From positions 62,001 through 126,000 of the forward strand of contig NZ_PJNW01000001.1 of the NCBI RefSeq assembly GCF_002844595.1: a DNA stretch of 64,000 nucleotides, in the 5' to 3' direction. The notes below the pieces were generated by a model that worked only from the letters and a program-made list of their open reading frames with translations, ran no database searches and had not been told where the DNA came from. The translations under genes and the position numbers were made by a program. This document shows, one piece after another, positions 37,681 to 47,571 of the stretch. The stretch is from Pleomorphomonas diazotrophica (GTDB lineage: Bacteria > Pseudomonadota > Alphaproteobacteria > Rhizobiales > Pleomorphomonadaceae). Within the stretch, counting starts at the first letter, position 1. The number at the start of each line of letters is the position of its first letter.

Positions 37681-39522
37681 ATGACCGCTTCCGCCGAATC
37701 CGTTCAACCGACCCTGCCGGCCGGGCGCCGTGCCGTTCTTGGCGTGACCCGGTCCGCCATGGATCGTCCATGGCGCGACCGATTGGACACGCGGGGCGGT
37801 GCGCTGGCCCGCCAGATCGCCCAGGAGGTCGGCCTGCCCGACGTGGTGGCACGGCTGCTGGCCGCCCGCGACGTGGCGGCAGACGCGGCGGAGGCCTACC
37901 TCAACCCGCAGATCCGCACGCTGCTGCCCGATCCGTCGCTGTTCACCGACATGGAAGCGGCGGCCGGCCGCATCGCCGACGCCGTCGAGCGGGGCGAGAA
38001 GGTGGCCGTCTTCGGCGATTATGACGTCGATGGCGCCACCTCGGTCGCGGTCTTCGTCCGCTACCTGCGCAGCCAGGGGCTCGACCCTGCCGTCTATATT
38101 CCCGATCGTCTCGTCGACGGCTACGGTCCCAATCCACGCGCCATCGGCGAGCTCGCGGCCGGTGGCGCAACGCTGCTCGTGACGCTCGACTGCGGCACGT
38201 CGAGCTTCGAGGCCTTCGAGGAGGCGCGGCGGCTCAGCCTCGACGTCGTCACCCTCGACCACCATCAGGCCGGCGTCGAGCTGCCGCCGGCGCTGGCGCT
38301 GGTCAATCCGAACCGGCAGGACGATCTCTCCGGCCACGGTCATCTCGCCGCCGTCGGCGTCACCTTCGTCACGCTGGTTGCCGTCAATCGCGAGCTTCGG
38401 CGCCGCGGCTGGTTCGACCGGCAGGGCACGGTGCCGCCCGATCTGCTCGCCTTGCTCGACCTTGTGGCCCTCGGCACCGTCTGCGACGTGGTGCCGCTCA
38501 TCGGCCTCAACCGTGCCTTCGTGGTCAAGGGACTGTCCGTGCTGAGGACGCGCGGCAATCGCGGCCTCGCGGCACTCGCCGACGTGGTCAAGCTCAACGG
38601 GCCGCCGACACCCTACAACCTCGCCTTCATGCTGGGGCCGCGCATCAACGCCGGCGGCCGCATCGGCGACAGCGGCCTTGGCGCGCGCCTGCTCACCTCC
38701 GACGATCATGTGGCGGCCGGCCGCATTGCGGTGGAGCTCGACCGGCTCAATCGCGAACGGCAGACGCTGGAGGCCGAGGCGCTGGACGCGGCGGAGATCA
38801 TGGTCGCCACCCGGCTCGGCGGCACCGCGCCGCCGGTGATCGTCGAGGCGTCGGCCGACTGGCACCCCGGCATCGTTGGCCTCGTTGCCGCCAGGCTCAA
38901 GGAACGCTACCGCTGCCCGACCTTCGCCATCGCGCTGGACGGGGAGGGCGGGGCCGTCGGCTCAGGCCGCTCGATCGCCGGCATCGATCTCGGCGCCGTG
39001 GTGCGCCTCGCGCTGGAGCGCGGCCTGATCGCCAAGGGCGGCGGGCACGCCATGGCGGCTGGCATCTCGCTGCCCGCCGATGGGGTCGACGCCTTCCGCG
39101 CCTTCGTCTCGGCCGCCGTCGCCGATGGCGTGGCGATGGCCCGCGCCGCCGAAGCGCTGGACATCGACGCGGCGCTGACCGCCGACGGTGCGACGCCCGA
39201 CCTCGTCGAGGCGATCGGCCGGGTCGGCCCCTTCGGTTCCGCCCAACCGGAACCGCTGTTCGTCTTTCCATCCCATCGCTTGCTCTATCTCGACACTGCC
39301 GGCCGCAACCATCTTCGCCTGACGCTGGCCTCGTCGTCCGGCACCCGCGTCAAGGCCATGGCCTTCCGCGCGGTGGGGCAACCGCTCGGCGATTTCCTGA
39401 CGGCCAACCGGGGCGGTCCTGTGCACATCGCCGGCCATGTCGATCTCGATTGGTGGCAGGGCGCGCCGCGCGTCAGCATCCGCGTGGTCGACGCCGCCGA
39501 CCCCGCCAAGGCCCGTCCCTGA
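37681..39522 (+). CDS. recJ: Single-stranded-DNA-specific exonuclease RecJ
   Basis: 613 residues. DHH phosphoesterase motifs are GDYDVDGATSVAV (I), LVTLDCGTSS (II), TLDHHQAG (III) and GTVCDVVPL (IV); the DHHA1 domain follows (GRSIAGIDLGAV, AKGGGHAMAAGI) with a C-terminal OB-fold. Digests single-stranded DNA 5' to 3' in recombination and mismatch repair. An ATG immediately after an upstream stop is used as the start. Confidence 0.96.
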   Translation: MTASAESVQPTLPAGRRAVLGVTRSAMDRPWRDRLDTRGGALARQIAQEVGLPDVVARLLAARDVAADAAEAYLNPQIRTLLPDPSLFTDMEAAAGRIADAVERGEKVAVFGDYDVDGATSVAVFVRYLRSQGLDPAVYIPDRLVDGYGPNPRAIGELAAGGATLLVTLDCGTSSFEAFEEARRLSLDVVTLDHHQAGVELPPALALVNPNRQDDLSGHGHLAAVGVTFVTLVAVNRELRRRGWFDRQGTVPPDLLALLDLVALGTVCDVVPLIGLNRAFVVKGLSVLRTRGNRGLAALADVVKLNGPPTPYNLAFMLGPRINAGGRIGDSGLGARLLTSDDHVAAGRIAVELDRLNRERQTLEAEALDAAEIMVATRLGGTAPPVIVEASADWHPGIVGLVAARLKERYRCPTFAIALDGEGGAVGSGRSIAGIDLGAVVRLALERGLIAKGGGHAMAAGISLPADGVDAFRAFVSAAVADGVAMARAAEALDIDAALTADGATPDLVEAIGRVGPFGSAQPEPLFVFPSHRLLYLDTAGRNHLRLTLASSSGTRVKAMAFRAVGQPLGDFLTANRGGPVHIAGHVDLDWWQGAPRVSIRVVDAADPAKARP

Positions 39523-39663
39523 TCATCTTCCAGGCGGCAGACACCGCCTTTGGCCGAGTTGCCGACCGGCTCGCCTCCAGCTATTGCTGGTAGGTGTTTT
39601 CATACAGTTGCCTTTGATTCATGCCATTGTCCGGCCGTCTGCCGGTTTCCGAGGGGGATATCC

Positions 39664-42600
39664 ATGGTGTCCGTTCGGCGTTTCGCGCGGCTTCTCGCGC
39701 TCGTGTGTCTTTCGTCGGCGGGGCTGGCCCTCGCCGTGCCGGGCGAGGCGGCCGAGCGGCGGGCGGTGATCACCGAGGGGGGCGACTATTTCGGCGAGGA
39801 CATCGAGACGCTGAAGGGCGTCGAGCTCGGTGACTGCGAAGCGGCCTGCGTAGCTGACGACCGCTGCGTCGCCTTCACCTACAACACCAAGGCCCAGTGG
39901 TGCTTCAAGAAGGGCACGGTTGGCGATCTCCGGGTTTTCGCCGGCGCCGTTGCCGGCCGGATCGTCACCTCCGAAGCGACCGATCCCGCCCTTGCCGATA
40001 CCCGCCGCGAGGAACTCGGCTTCATCGGGCAGAGCTACATCGATGATGCCCGCCAGCTCGAAGGTGCCATAGCCGACGAGCCGGCGGAGGGTAATCTCGA
40101 CAAGCTGCTGGCCGCAAGCGACAAGGCGATCGACGCCGACGACCACCTCAAGGCAGCTCAGAACCTGCGCAAGGCCATCCGCCTCGATCCCGATCGCAAC
40201 GACCTCTGGTGGCGCTATTCCGACGAGGCCATCCTGGTCCCCGACGACAACGAACAGCGCAGCACCTTCCTCCAGGAATCGACGGCCGCCGCCATCAATG
40301 CCTATCTCAGGGCTGCCGATGCCGATCAGCAGGTCGCCGCCCTCAACTCGCTCGCCAACTCCTTCGTGACGCGCGAGAACTGGGCCTTGGGCATCAAGAC
40401 GCTACGCCGCCGCCTCGCCCTGCAGGACGATCCCGACTGGCGCGCCGCCTTCGACGACTGGATCGCCCAGCATGGCTTCCGCGTCGCCGACAACTCGGTG
40501 GACACCCAGTCCTCCACGCCGCGCATCTGCGTCGCCTTCTCCGATCCCATCGCCCGTAACGACCCGTCGATCACCGGCTATTTTGCGGTGGACGGCGGCG
40601 AACAACTGGAGATCGAGGCCGAGGACAACCAGATCTGCGCCGCTGGCGTCGAGTATGGCAATCGCTATCACGTCACCATCCGCAAGGGGCTGCCGGCCAA
40701 GGACGGCGAGGAGTCGCTCAACAAGACCGTCGAACTCGACATCTACGTGCGCGATCGCGACCCGTCGGTGCGCTTCGTCGGCAAGGCCTACGTGCTGCCC
40801 AAGACGCCGAACGCCACCATTCCCGTGGTGTCGGTCAACGTCGACACGCTCGACGCCCGAGTCCTGAAGATCGGCGACCGCAACCTCGTCAACGCCATCG
40901 GCCAGGACCGCTTCCTGAGCCAGCTCGACAAGTGGAGCGCCGACGCCGTCGCCGAGCGCGATGGCCGGGAGGTCTGGTCCGGCCAGATCGCCGTCAAGCG
41001 CGACACCAATCGCGAGGTCACCACCGCCGTTCCGGTGAGCGAACTGGTCAAGACGCTGGAGCCCGGCGTCTATGCTCTGGTGGTCCGCGACGTCAACAAG
41101 AAGGAGCAATGGTCGGCCGACGCCACGCAATGGTTCGTCGTGTCCGATCTCGGCCTCGCCACCATGACCGGCAACGACGGTCTGCATGTGGTGATCCGGG
41201 CGCTGAGCGACGCCAAGGCCGTCGCCGGCGTCGAGCTGAAGCTGATCGCCAACGACAATGACATTCTGGGATCGGCGACCACCGACGACCAGGGCTATGC
41301 CCGCTTCGACGCCGGCCTCGTCAAGGGCACCGGCGGCGCTGCGCCCCAGCTTCTGCTGGCGACCAAGGACGGCGACTTCGCTTTCCTCAACCTTCAGAAA
41401 GCCGCCTTCGACCTGACCGACCGCGGCGTCGAGGGACGCGACCCGCCGAAGCCGGTCGATGTGTTCATGACCACCGAGCGCGGCGTCTATCGTCCCGGCG
41501 AGACCGTCAACCTCACGGTGCTCGCCCGCGACCCGGCCGCCGCTGCGCTGCCCGACCTGCCGCTGACGCTGGTGGTGAGCCGCCCCGATGGCAACGAGTT
41601 CATCCGCCGCCTCGCCGCTGACGAAGGTGCCGGCGGCCGCGATCTTTCCTTCGATCTGCCCGGTGCCGCGCAGCGCGGCGTCTGGCGCGCCGCCGCCTAT
41701 ACCGATCCGAAGGCCGACGCGTTGCAAGAAGTAACTTTCAAGGTCGAGGACTTCCAGCCGGAACGCATCGATTTCGCGGTGAAGACCGACGCCACGCTGC
41801 TGCATGTCGGCGAGAGCGTCGACGCGACGCTGCACGCCGACTGGCTCTACGGCGCCCCGGCCGTCGGCCTTGCCATCGAAGGCGAGGTCTACGTGACGCC
41901 GGCCGCCGACATTCCCTCGGCGCCGGGCTACCGCTTCGGCCTTGCCGACGACGAGTTCACTTCGGCCGTCCAGGAGGTCCAGTCGGACGGAACCGACGAC
42001 AACGGCGACGCGGCCGTGACACTGACCACCCCCGAGGTCGCCGACACCACCCGTCCGCTGCAGGCCGCCGTGCATGTCCGCGTGCTCGACACCAACGGTC
42101 GGCCGGTCGAGCGTCGCATGACGCTGCCGGTCTCCACCGGCCACGAACGGATTGGCGTCCGGCCGCTGTTCGACGGCTCGGTGGAGGAGGGCGGCAACGC
42201 CGCCTTCGACGTCGCGGTGCTCGACGCCGATTACGCCAAGATCGGAGCCAAGGACCTTAGCTGGACGCTGTCGCGCGTCTACACGGACTATCAGTGGTAC
42301 CAGAGCGATGGCTCCTGGGATTACCATGCCATCAAGACGACGACCCGCATCGCCGACGGCAAGCTCGACGTCGATCCTGGTCAGCCGGCCCGCATCGAGG
42401 CGCGTGTCGAGTGGGGTGAGTACCAGCTCACCATTACCAGCGCCGACGGCGCGCTCATTCCCGTCTCGACCAGCTTCGAGGCCGGCTGGTATGTACCTAC
42501 GACATCCGAGGAAACGCCCGACCTTCTGAAGATCACCCTGGACAAGCCGCGCTATGCCATCGGCGACACGCTGAAGGCGCATATCGAGCCGCGCTTTGCC

Positions 42601-45141
42601 GGCGTCGCGGTGGTGTCGGTGGTCGACGACCGGCTGATCGCCATGAAGACGGTGGAGGTGCCGGCCGGCGGTTCGACCATCGAACTGCCCGTCACCGCCG
42701 ACTGGGGGCCGGGCGCCTATGTGACGGCATCGCTGCTTCGGCCGCTCGATCTCGCCGAGAAGCGGATGCCCTCACGCGCTCTGGGTCTCGCCTGGGCCGG
42801 CGTCGACCCCGGCGAGCGGCTGCTCGGCGTCGCCATCGACGCGCCGATGGACATGCGGCCCCAGACCGATCTCGCCGTCGCTGTCAAGGTCGACGGCGTG
42901 AAGGCCGGCGAGGAGGCTTATGTCACCATTGCCGCCGTCGATGTCGGCATTCTCAACCTCACCGAGTTCAAGCCGCCGGCCCCGGGGGACTGGTATTTCG
43001 CCCAGCGTCGCCTGGGCATCGAGTTCCGCGATCTCTACGGCCAGTTGATCGACACCACGCTGGGCGCGCTCGGCGAGGTGCGCACCGGCGGCGACGGCGG
43101 CGGCATTTCCAAGCTGATGGGACCGCCGCCCACCGAGCGGCTGGTCGCCTTCTTCCAGGGCGTGACCAAGGTTGGCGCCGATGGCTTTGCCCGCGCATCC
43201 TTCAAGATGCCGGACTTCAACGGCACGGTGAAGGTCATGGCGGTCGCCTGGTCGAAGACCGGGATCGGCCACGCGTCGCGCGATGTGCTGGTGCGGGACC
43301 CGGTGGTGATCCAGGCATCGCTGCCGAACTTCCTCGCTCCGGGCGACCGGTCGCGCCTCGCGCTCGACTTCACCCATGTGGAAGGTCCGACGGGCGATTT
43401 CTCGCTCGACGTGACGGCGGCCGGCGATCTTGTCGCCGTCGACGAGACGCTCGCCAAGGCCAAGGTCTCCCTGCCCGAGAAGGGCAAGGCGCGCGTGCTG
43501 ATCCCCATCACCGGCAAGGCCGTCGGCGATGAAACGATCACCGCCGCATTGACGGCGCCCGATGGCACGGTGTTCACCAAGACGCTGACGCTGGGCGTGC
43601 GCGACAACGAGCCGACGGTCACACGGGTCAGCGACATCTCGCTGAAACCGGGAAGCGGCGAGCTGAAGCTCACCGCCGACCTGTTCTCGGGCCTCAAGCC
43701 TGTCACCGGAGTTGCGACGGTGACCGTCGGCACCGTGGCCGGCATCGACCTGCCGGGCCTCGTCCATGCGCTCGACAAGTACCCCTATGGCTGCTCGGAG
43801 CAGATCACCAGCCGCGCGTTGCCGCTGGTCTATCTCGACGACGTCATCCTGGCGGCCGGTCTGGCCGGCGAGGCGCCGGTGCGCGAGCGGGTGCAGAAGG
43901 CGATCGACGCGCTCCTGGTCAACCAGGGCTCGGACGGCTCCTTCGGCCTCTGGGGTCCCGGATCGGAGGATCTGTGGCTCAACGCCTATGTCACCGATTT
44001 CCTGACCCGCGCCAAGGAAAAGGGCTACACGGTGCCGCCGCTCGCCTATGACATGGCGGTGAGCAACCTCAAGAACCGCGTCGCCTACGCCTCCGACTTC
44101 ACCGACGGCGGTGAGGATGTCGCCTACGCTCTCTACGTGCTGGCTCGCAATGGTCGCGCATCGATCGGCGACTTGCGCTTCTTCGCCGAAACCAAGCTGG
44201 ACTCCTTCGGCACGCCGCTGGCGCGGGCCCAGCTCGGCGCGGCGCTTGCCCTCTATGGCGACAGCCAGAAGGCGTCGGGCGCGTTCCGCTCGTCCCTCGA
44301 CCTGCTTGAAGAGGGCCGGGACGGCGCGCGCCTGTGGCGGGCCGACTATGGCTCCGACCTCCGCGACGGCGCCGCCGTGCTGGCGCTCGCCTCGGAATCG
44401 AAGCTCTCCACCTTCGACTATCAGGGTCTCAGCCGCGAGGTCGGCAAGCTCTACAAGGCCAGCACCTATACCTCGACGCAGGAGCAGGCCTGGATGCTGC
44501 TGGCCGCCCACGCCATGCTGAAGGACGGCATGAAGCCGGAACTCGACGTGGGTGGCGATCGGCATGATGGCGTCTTCACGGCGAAGTACTTGATCGACGA
44601 CGTCGAGAAAGGGCTCGCGGTGAAGAATGTCGGCAAGACCACGATCGATGCCAGGGTGACGGTGATGGGCACTCCGGAGACGCCGGAACCGGCCGGCGGT
44701 AACGGCTATGCGCTGACCCGCAGCTATTATGATCTCGACGGCAACGAGATCGACCCGTCGGCGGTGAAGCTTGGCGATCGCATGGTGGTGGTGCTCGCCG
44801 TCACCTCGACGCAGTCGGGTTGGGCGCGCCTCGTGCTGAACGATCCGCTGCCAGCCGGCTTTGCCATCGACAACCCGTCGCTGGTCCGGGCCGGCGACGT
44901 GGCGGCGCTCGACTGGCTGGCGCCGCTCGACAACGCCGCCCACACCGAATACCAGACCGACCGCTTCACGGTGGCCTTCGACCTGAAGGACACCACGGAG
45001 TTCCAGTTCGCCTACATGGCCCGCGCCATCGCTCCCGGCAGCTTCAACCTGCCGGCCGCGACACTCGAGGACATGTATCGGCCGGAACGGCAGGCCCGCA
45101 CCGGCGCCGGTCATGTCGAGGTGATCGGTCCACTGCAGTGA
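39664..45141 (+). CDS. Bacterial alpha-2-macroglobulin family protein with PAN/Apple-like domain
   Basis: 1825 residues. A signal peptide (LLALVCLSSAGLALAVPGEAA) is followed by a PAN/Apple-like domain (about 40-90, cysteines 58, 62, 68, 80). Then come the macroglobulin domains (VYRPGETVNLTVLARDP in MG1/MG2 style) and the thioester motif GCSEQ, with Cys1377 and Gln1380 (CxEQ), plus the terpenoid-like helical thioester domain and a C-terminal receptor-like domain. Such proteins trap proteases in the periplasm. The ATG at 39664 follows AGGGGG. No lipobox with Gly/Ala/Ser before Cys is seen. The usual partner pbpC is not adjacent. Confidence 0.94.
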   Translation: MVSVRRFARLLALVCLSSAGLALAVPGEAAERRAVITEGGDYFGEDIETLKGVELGDCEAACVADDRCVAFTYNTKAQWCFKKGTVGDLRVFAGAVAGRIVTSEATDPALADTRREELGFIGQSYIDDARQLEGAIADEPAEGNLDKLLAASDKAIDADDHLKAAQNLRKAIRLDPDRNDLWWRYSDEAILVPDDNEQRSTFLQESTAAAINAYLRAADADQQVAALNSLANSFVTRENWALGIKTLRRRLALQDDPDWRAAFDDWIAQHGFRVADNSVDTQSSTPRICVAFSDPIARNDPSITGYFAVDGGEQLEIEAEDNQICAAGVEYGNRYHVTIRKGLPAKDGEESLNKTVELDIYVRDRDPSVRFVGKAYVLPKTPNATIPVVSVNVDTLDARVLKIGDRNLVNAIGQDRFLSQLDKWSADAVAERDGREVWSGQIAVKRDTNREVTTAVPVSELVKTLEPGVYALVVRDVNKKEQWSADATQWFVVSDLGLATMTGNDGLHVVIRALSDAKAVAGVELKLIANDNDILGSATTDDQGYARFDAGLVKGTGGAAPQLLLATKDGDFAFLNLQKAAFDLTDRGVEGRDPPKPVDVFMTTERGVYRPGETVNLTVLARDPAAAALPDLPLTLVVSRPDGNEFIRRLAADEGAGGRDLSFDLPGAAQRGVWRAAAYTDPKADALQEVTFKVEDFQPERIDFAVKTDATLLHVGESVDATLHADWLYGAPAVGLAIEGEVYVTPAADIPSAPGYRFGLADDEFTSAVQEVQSDGTDDNGDAAVTLTTPEVADTTRPLQAAVHVRVLDTNGRPVERRMTLPVSTGHERIGVRPLFDGSVEEGGNAAFDVAVLDADYAKIGAKDLSWTLSRVYTDYQWYQSDGSWDYHAIKTTTRIADGKLDVDPGQPARIEARVEWGEYQLTITSADGALIPVSTSFEAGWYVPTTSEETPDLLKITLDKPRYAIGDTLKAHIEPRFAGVAVVSVVDDRLIAMKTVEVPAGGSTIELPVTADWGPGAYVTASLLRPLDLAEKRMPSRALGLAWAGVDPGERLLGVAIDAPMDMRPQTDLAVAVKVDGVKAGEEAYVTIAAVDVGILNLTEFKPPAPGDWYFAQRRLGIEFRDLYGQLIDTTLGALGEVRTGGDGGGISKLMGPPPTERLVAFFQGVTKVGADGFARASFKMPDFNGTVKVMAVAWSKTGIGHASRDVLVRDPVVIQASLPNFLAPGDRSRLALDFTHVEGPTGDFSLDVTAAGDLVAVDETLAKAKVSLPEKGKARVLIPITGKAVGDETITAALTAPDGTVFTKTLTLGVRDNEPTVTRVSDISLKPGSGELKLTADLFSGLKPVTGVATVTVGTVAGIDLPGLVHALDKYPYGCSEQITSRALPLVYLDDVILAAGLAGEAPVRERVQKAIDALLVNQGSDGSFGLWGPGSEDLWLNAYVTDFLTRAKEKGYTVPPLAYDMAVSNLKNRVAYASDFTDGGEDVAYALYVLARNGRASIGDLRFFAETKLDSFGTPLARAQLGAALALYGDSQKASGAFRSSLDLLEEGRDGARLWRADYGSDLRDGAAVLALASESKLSTFDYQGLSREVGKLYKASTYTSTQEQAWMLLAAHAMLKDGMKPELDVGGDRHDGVFTAKYLIDDVEKGLAVKNVGKTTIDARVTVMGTPETPEPAGGNGYALTRSYYDLDGNEIDPSAVKLGDRMVVVLAVTSTQSGWARLVLNDPLPAGFAIDNPSLVRAGDVAALDWLAPLDNAAHTEYQTDRFTVAFDLKDTTEFQFAYMARAIAPGSFNLPAATLEDMYRPERQARTGAGHVEVIGPLQ

Positions 45142-45152
45142 TCGGGGGAGGG

Positions 45153-45176
45153 ACGGGCGGCGCGGCGGCCGCCCGT
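45153..45176 (+). terminator. Hairpin between convergent genes, no U-run
   Basis: ACGGGCGGC (45153-45161) pairs perfectly with GCCGCCCGT (45168-45176). Only scattered T follow. It lies between the stops of the alpha-2-macroglobulin and yqhD-like genes and may act as a weak bidirectional terminator or RNA end protector. Confidence 0.45.
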
Positions 45177-45222
45177 TCTGCCCGACACTGTTTCGTTGCG
45201 CTTTTCGTCAGGAAAGCGCCCG

Positions 45223-46380
45223 TCAGAGTGCCAGTTCCAGGATGTTCGAGGCCACCTCGGGCGTGACGTCGCGGTGTTCGCCGAGCGGCACCTGCCAGTG
45301 CTGGCGCAACTTGTTGGCCACTTCCGGGATGATGCGGGCGTCGAGCCCGTAGTCGGCGAGCCGCGTCTTGACGCCCATCGCCTCGAAGAAGGCGCGCGTC
45401 CGCTCGATGGCGGCGTCTATGCGCTCGTCCTCGCTGCCGGCAGTGATGCCGAAGACGCGTTCGGCATATTGCAGCAGCTTCTCCCGCTTCTGCGCCCGCT
45501 TCACTTTCAGGAGCGACGGCAGCACCACCGCCAGCGTCGCGGCATGGTCAAGCCCATAGAGGCCGGTCAGCTCGTGGCCGATGCGATGCGTCGCCCAGTC
45601 GCCCGGCACGCCGCGCGACAGAAGATCGTTGAGCGCCATGGTCGAGGCCCACATCAGGTTGGCGCGGACGGCGTAGTTGGTCGGTTCGCGCAGCGCCACC
45701 GGGCCATCTTCCAGGATGGTCAGCAGCAGTCCCTCGGCGAAGCGGTCCTGCACCTTGGCCCCGACCGGATAGGTGAGATACTGCTCCAGCACGTGCATGA
45801 AGCTGTCGACGACGCCGTTTGCCGTCTGGCGCGGCGGCAGCGAATAGGTGGTCTCCGGGTCGAGCACCGAGAAGCGCGGCATCACATGCACCGAGTTCAT
45901 CGGCAGCTTGTCCTGCGTGCTGGCGCGGGTGATGACGGCGTTGCGGTTCATCTCCGAGCCGGTGGCCGGCAGCGTCATGACGCAGCCGACCGGCAGGGCC
46001 GCTTGGACGTTGGTGCCGCGCTCCAGGAGGATATCCCAGGGGTCGCCCTCGAAAAGCGCGGCGGCAGCCACGAACTTGGTGCCGTCGGCGACCGAACCGC
46101 CGCCGACCGCCAGCAGGAAGTCGACCTTCTCGGTACGAGCCAGGTCCGCCACCTTCACCAGCGTCTCGAAATGCGGATTGGCCTCGATGCCGCCGAACTC
46201 GAATACCGTTCGGCCGGCGAGCGCGGCGCGCACCTGATCCATCACGCCGTTCTTCAGCACCGAACCGCCGCCGTAGGCGATGAGCACGCGAGCGCCAGGC
46301 GGCACCTCCTCGGAGATGCGGGCGATCTGCCCCTTGCCGAAATGAATGCGGGTGGTGTTCCAATAGGTGAAGCTCTGCAT
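45223..46380 (-). CDS. yqhD: Iron-containing alcohol dehydrogenase, YqhD type
   Basis: 385 residues. MQSFTYWNTTRIHFGKGQIA, YGGGSVLKNG, GGGSVADGTKF, LPATGSEMNRNAVIT and the metal-binding HRIGHELTGLYGLDHA are typical of YqhD. This is an NADPH-dependent reductase of short and lipid-peroxidation aldehydes that protects against reactive carbonyls. The ATG at 46380 has GAGGG 6 bases upstream; the open extension has no similarity. It diverges from an aldo/keto reductase. Confidence 0.93.
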   Translation of the reverse strand: MQSFTYWNTTRIHFGKGQIARISEEVPPGARVLIAYGGGSVLKNGVMDQVRAALAGRTVFEFGGIEANPHFETLVKVADLARTEKVDFLLAVGGGSVADGTKFVAAAALFEGDPWDILLERGTNVQAALPVGCVMTLPATGSEMNRNAVITRASTQDKLPMNSVHVMPRFSVLDPETTYSLPPRQTANGVVDSFMHVLEQYLTYPVGAKVQDRFAEGLLLTILEDGPVALREPTNYAVRANLMWASTMALNDLLSRGVPGDWATHRIGHELTGLYGLDHAATLAVVLPSLLKVKRAQKREKLLQYAERVFGITAGSEDERIDAAIERTRAFFEAMGVKTRLADYGLDARIIPEVANKLRQHWQVPLGEHRDVTPEVASNILELAL

Positions 46381-46571
46381 GGCGCCCTCGAACGATCTTC
46401 GCATCGGTTTTATCGCGGCTCGGGCCGGCCGACAAATCGGCTTTGCCGATGACTTCGGTCTGTGCCGCCGATGAGCTTCAGGTGCACGGCTGGCCTGCCC
46501 GCGAACTCTGTTCCGTCCCTCGTCGAACCTGCTAGGCTCTCGGCAAAATCGCTGGGATCGAGGGGATTCTG

Positions 46572-47567
46572 ATGGACTACACCAAACTCGGCCGCACCGG
46601 TCTCGACGTCTCACGCATCTGTCTCGGCTGCATGACCTATGGCGTGCCCGAGCGCGGCGCCCATCCCTGGACGCTGCCCGAAGATGAGAGCCGTCCGTTG
46701 ATCAAGCAGGCGATCGAGGCGGGCATCAACTTCTTCGATACCGCCAACAGCTACTCCGACGGCACGTCGGAAGAGATCGTCGGTCGGGCACTCAAGGATT
46801 TCGCCCGCCGCGACGAGATCGTGCTGGCGACCAAGATCTATTTCCCGCTGGCCTTCAACGAGGCGCGCAAGGTGCCGAACGCCTCGGGCCTGTCGCGCAA
46901 GGCGATCTTTGCCGGCATCGACGCCAGCCTCAAGCGGCTCGGCACCGACTATGTCGACCTCTATCAGATTCATCGCTGGGACTATGGCACGCCGATCGAG
47001 GAGACCATGGAGGCGCTGCACGACGTGGTGAAGGCCGGCAAGGCCCGCTATATCGGCGCGTCCTCGATGTTTGCCTGGCAGTTCGCCAAGGCGCTGCATG
47101 TCGCCGAGAAGAACGGCTGGACGCGCTTCGTCACCATGCAGAACCACCTGAACCTCCTCTATCGCGAGGAGGAGCGGGAGATGCTGCCGCTCTGCCGCGA
47201 CGAGGGCATCGGCGTCATCCCCTGGAGCCCGCTGGCGCGTGGCCGCCTGACCCGCGACTGGGACAGCGTCTCCCGCCGCCAGGAGCTCGACGCCTTCGGC
47301 AAGACGCTCTACAACGGCACCGAGGATTCCGACCGGCAGGTCGTCGAAGCGGTGGCGGCGATCGCTGCGTCGCGCGGGTTGCCGCGCGCCCAGGTGGCGC
47401 TCGCCTGGGTGCTTCACAAGGCCGAGGTGTCGGCGCCGATCGTCGGCGCATCGAAGCCGGACCAGATCGCCGACGCCGTGGCCGCCCTCGACATACGCCT
47501 GACGACCGAGGAAATCGCGGCGCTCGAAGGTCCCTACGTGCCGCACGCCGTGGCGGGATTCAGCTAA
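46572..47567 (+). CDS. Aldo/keto reductase
   Basis: 331 residues. The N-terminus MDYTKLGRTGLDVSRICLGCMTYG, the Asp/Tyr pair in FFDTANSYSDG, Lys in LATKIYFPL, His in YQIHRWDYG and the cofactor loop SAPIVGASKPDQI are all in place. This subgroup resembles plant-type/YajO-like AKRs that use NADPH. Divergent from the yqhD-type gene across 191 bases, so the pair could form a carbonyl-detoxification unit. GAGGGG precedes the ATG. The substrate is unknown. Confidence 0.93.
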   Translation: MDYTKLGRTGLDVSRICLGCMTYGVPERGAHPWTLPEDESRPLIKQAIEAGINFFDTANSYSDGTSEEIVGRALKDFARRDEIVLATKIYFPLAFNEARKVPNASGLSRKAIFAGIDASLKRLGTDYVDLYQIHRWDYGTPIEETMEALHDVVKAGKARYIGASSMFAWQFAKALHVAEKNGWTRFVTMQNHLNLLYREEEREMLPLCRDEGIGVIPWSPLARGRLTRDWDSVSRRQELDAFGKTLYNGTEDSDRQVVEAVAAIAASRGLPRAQVALAWVLHKAEVSAPIVGASKPDQIADAVAALDIRLTTEEIAALEGPYVPHAVAGFS

Positions 47568-47571
47568 GCCG

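Noticed and set aside
40402-45114. Two long antisense open frames (726 and 780 codons) inside the alpha-2-macroglobulin gene
   Set aside because: Same cause: they shadow the GC-rich codon pattern and show no domain, signal peptide or ribosome site.
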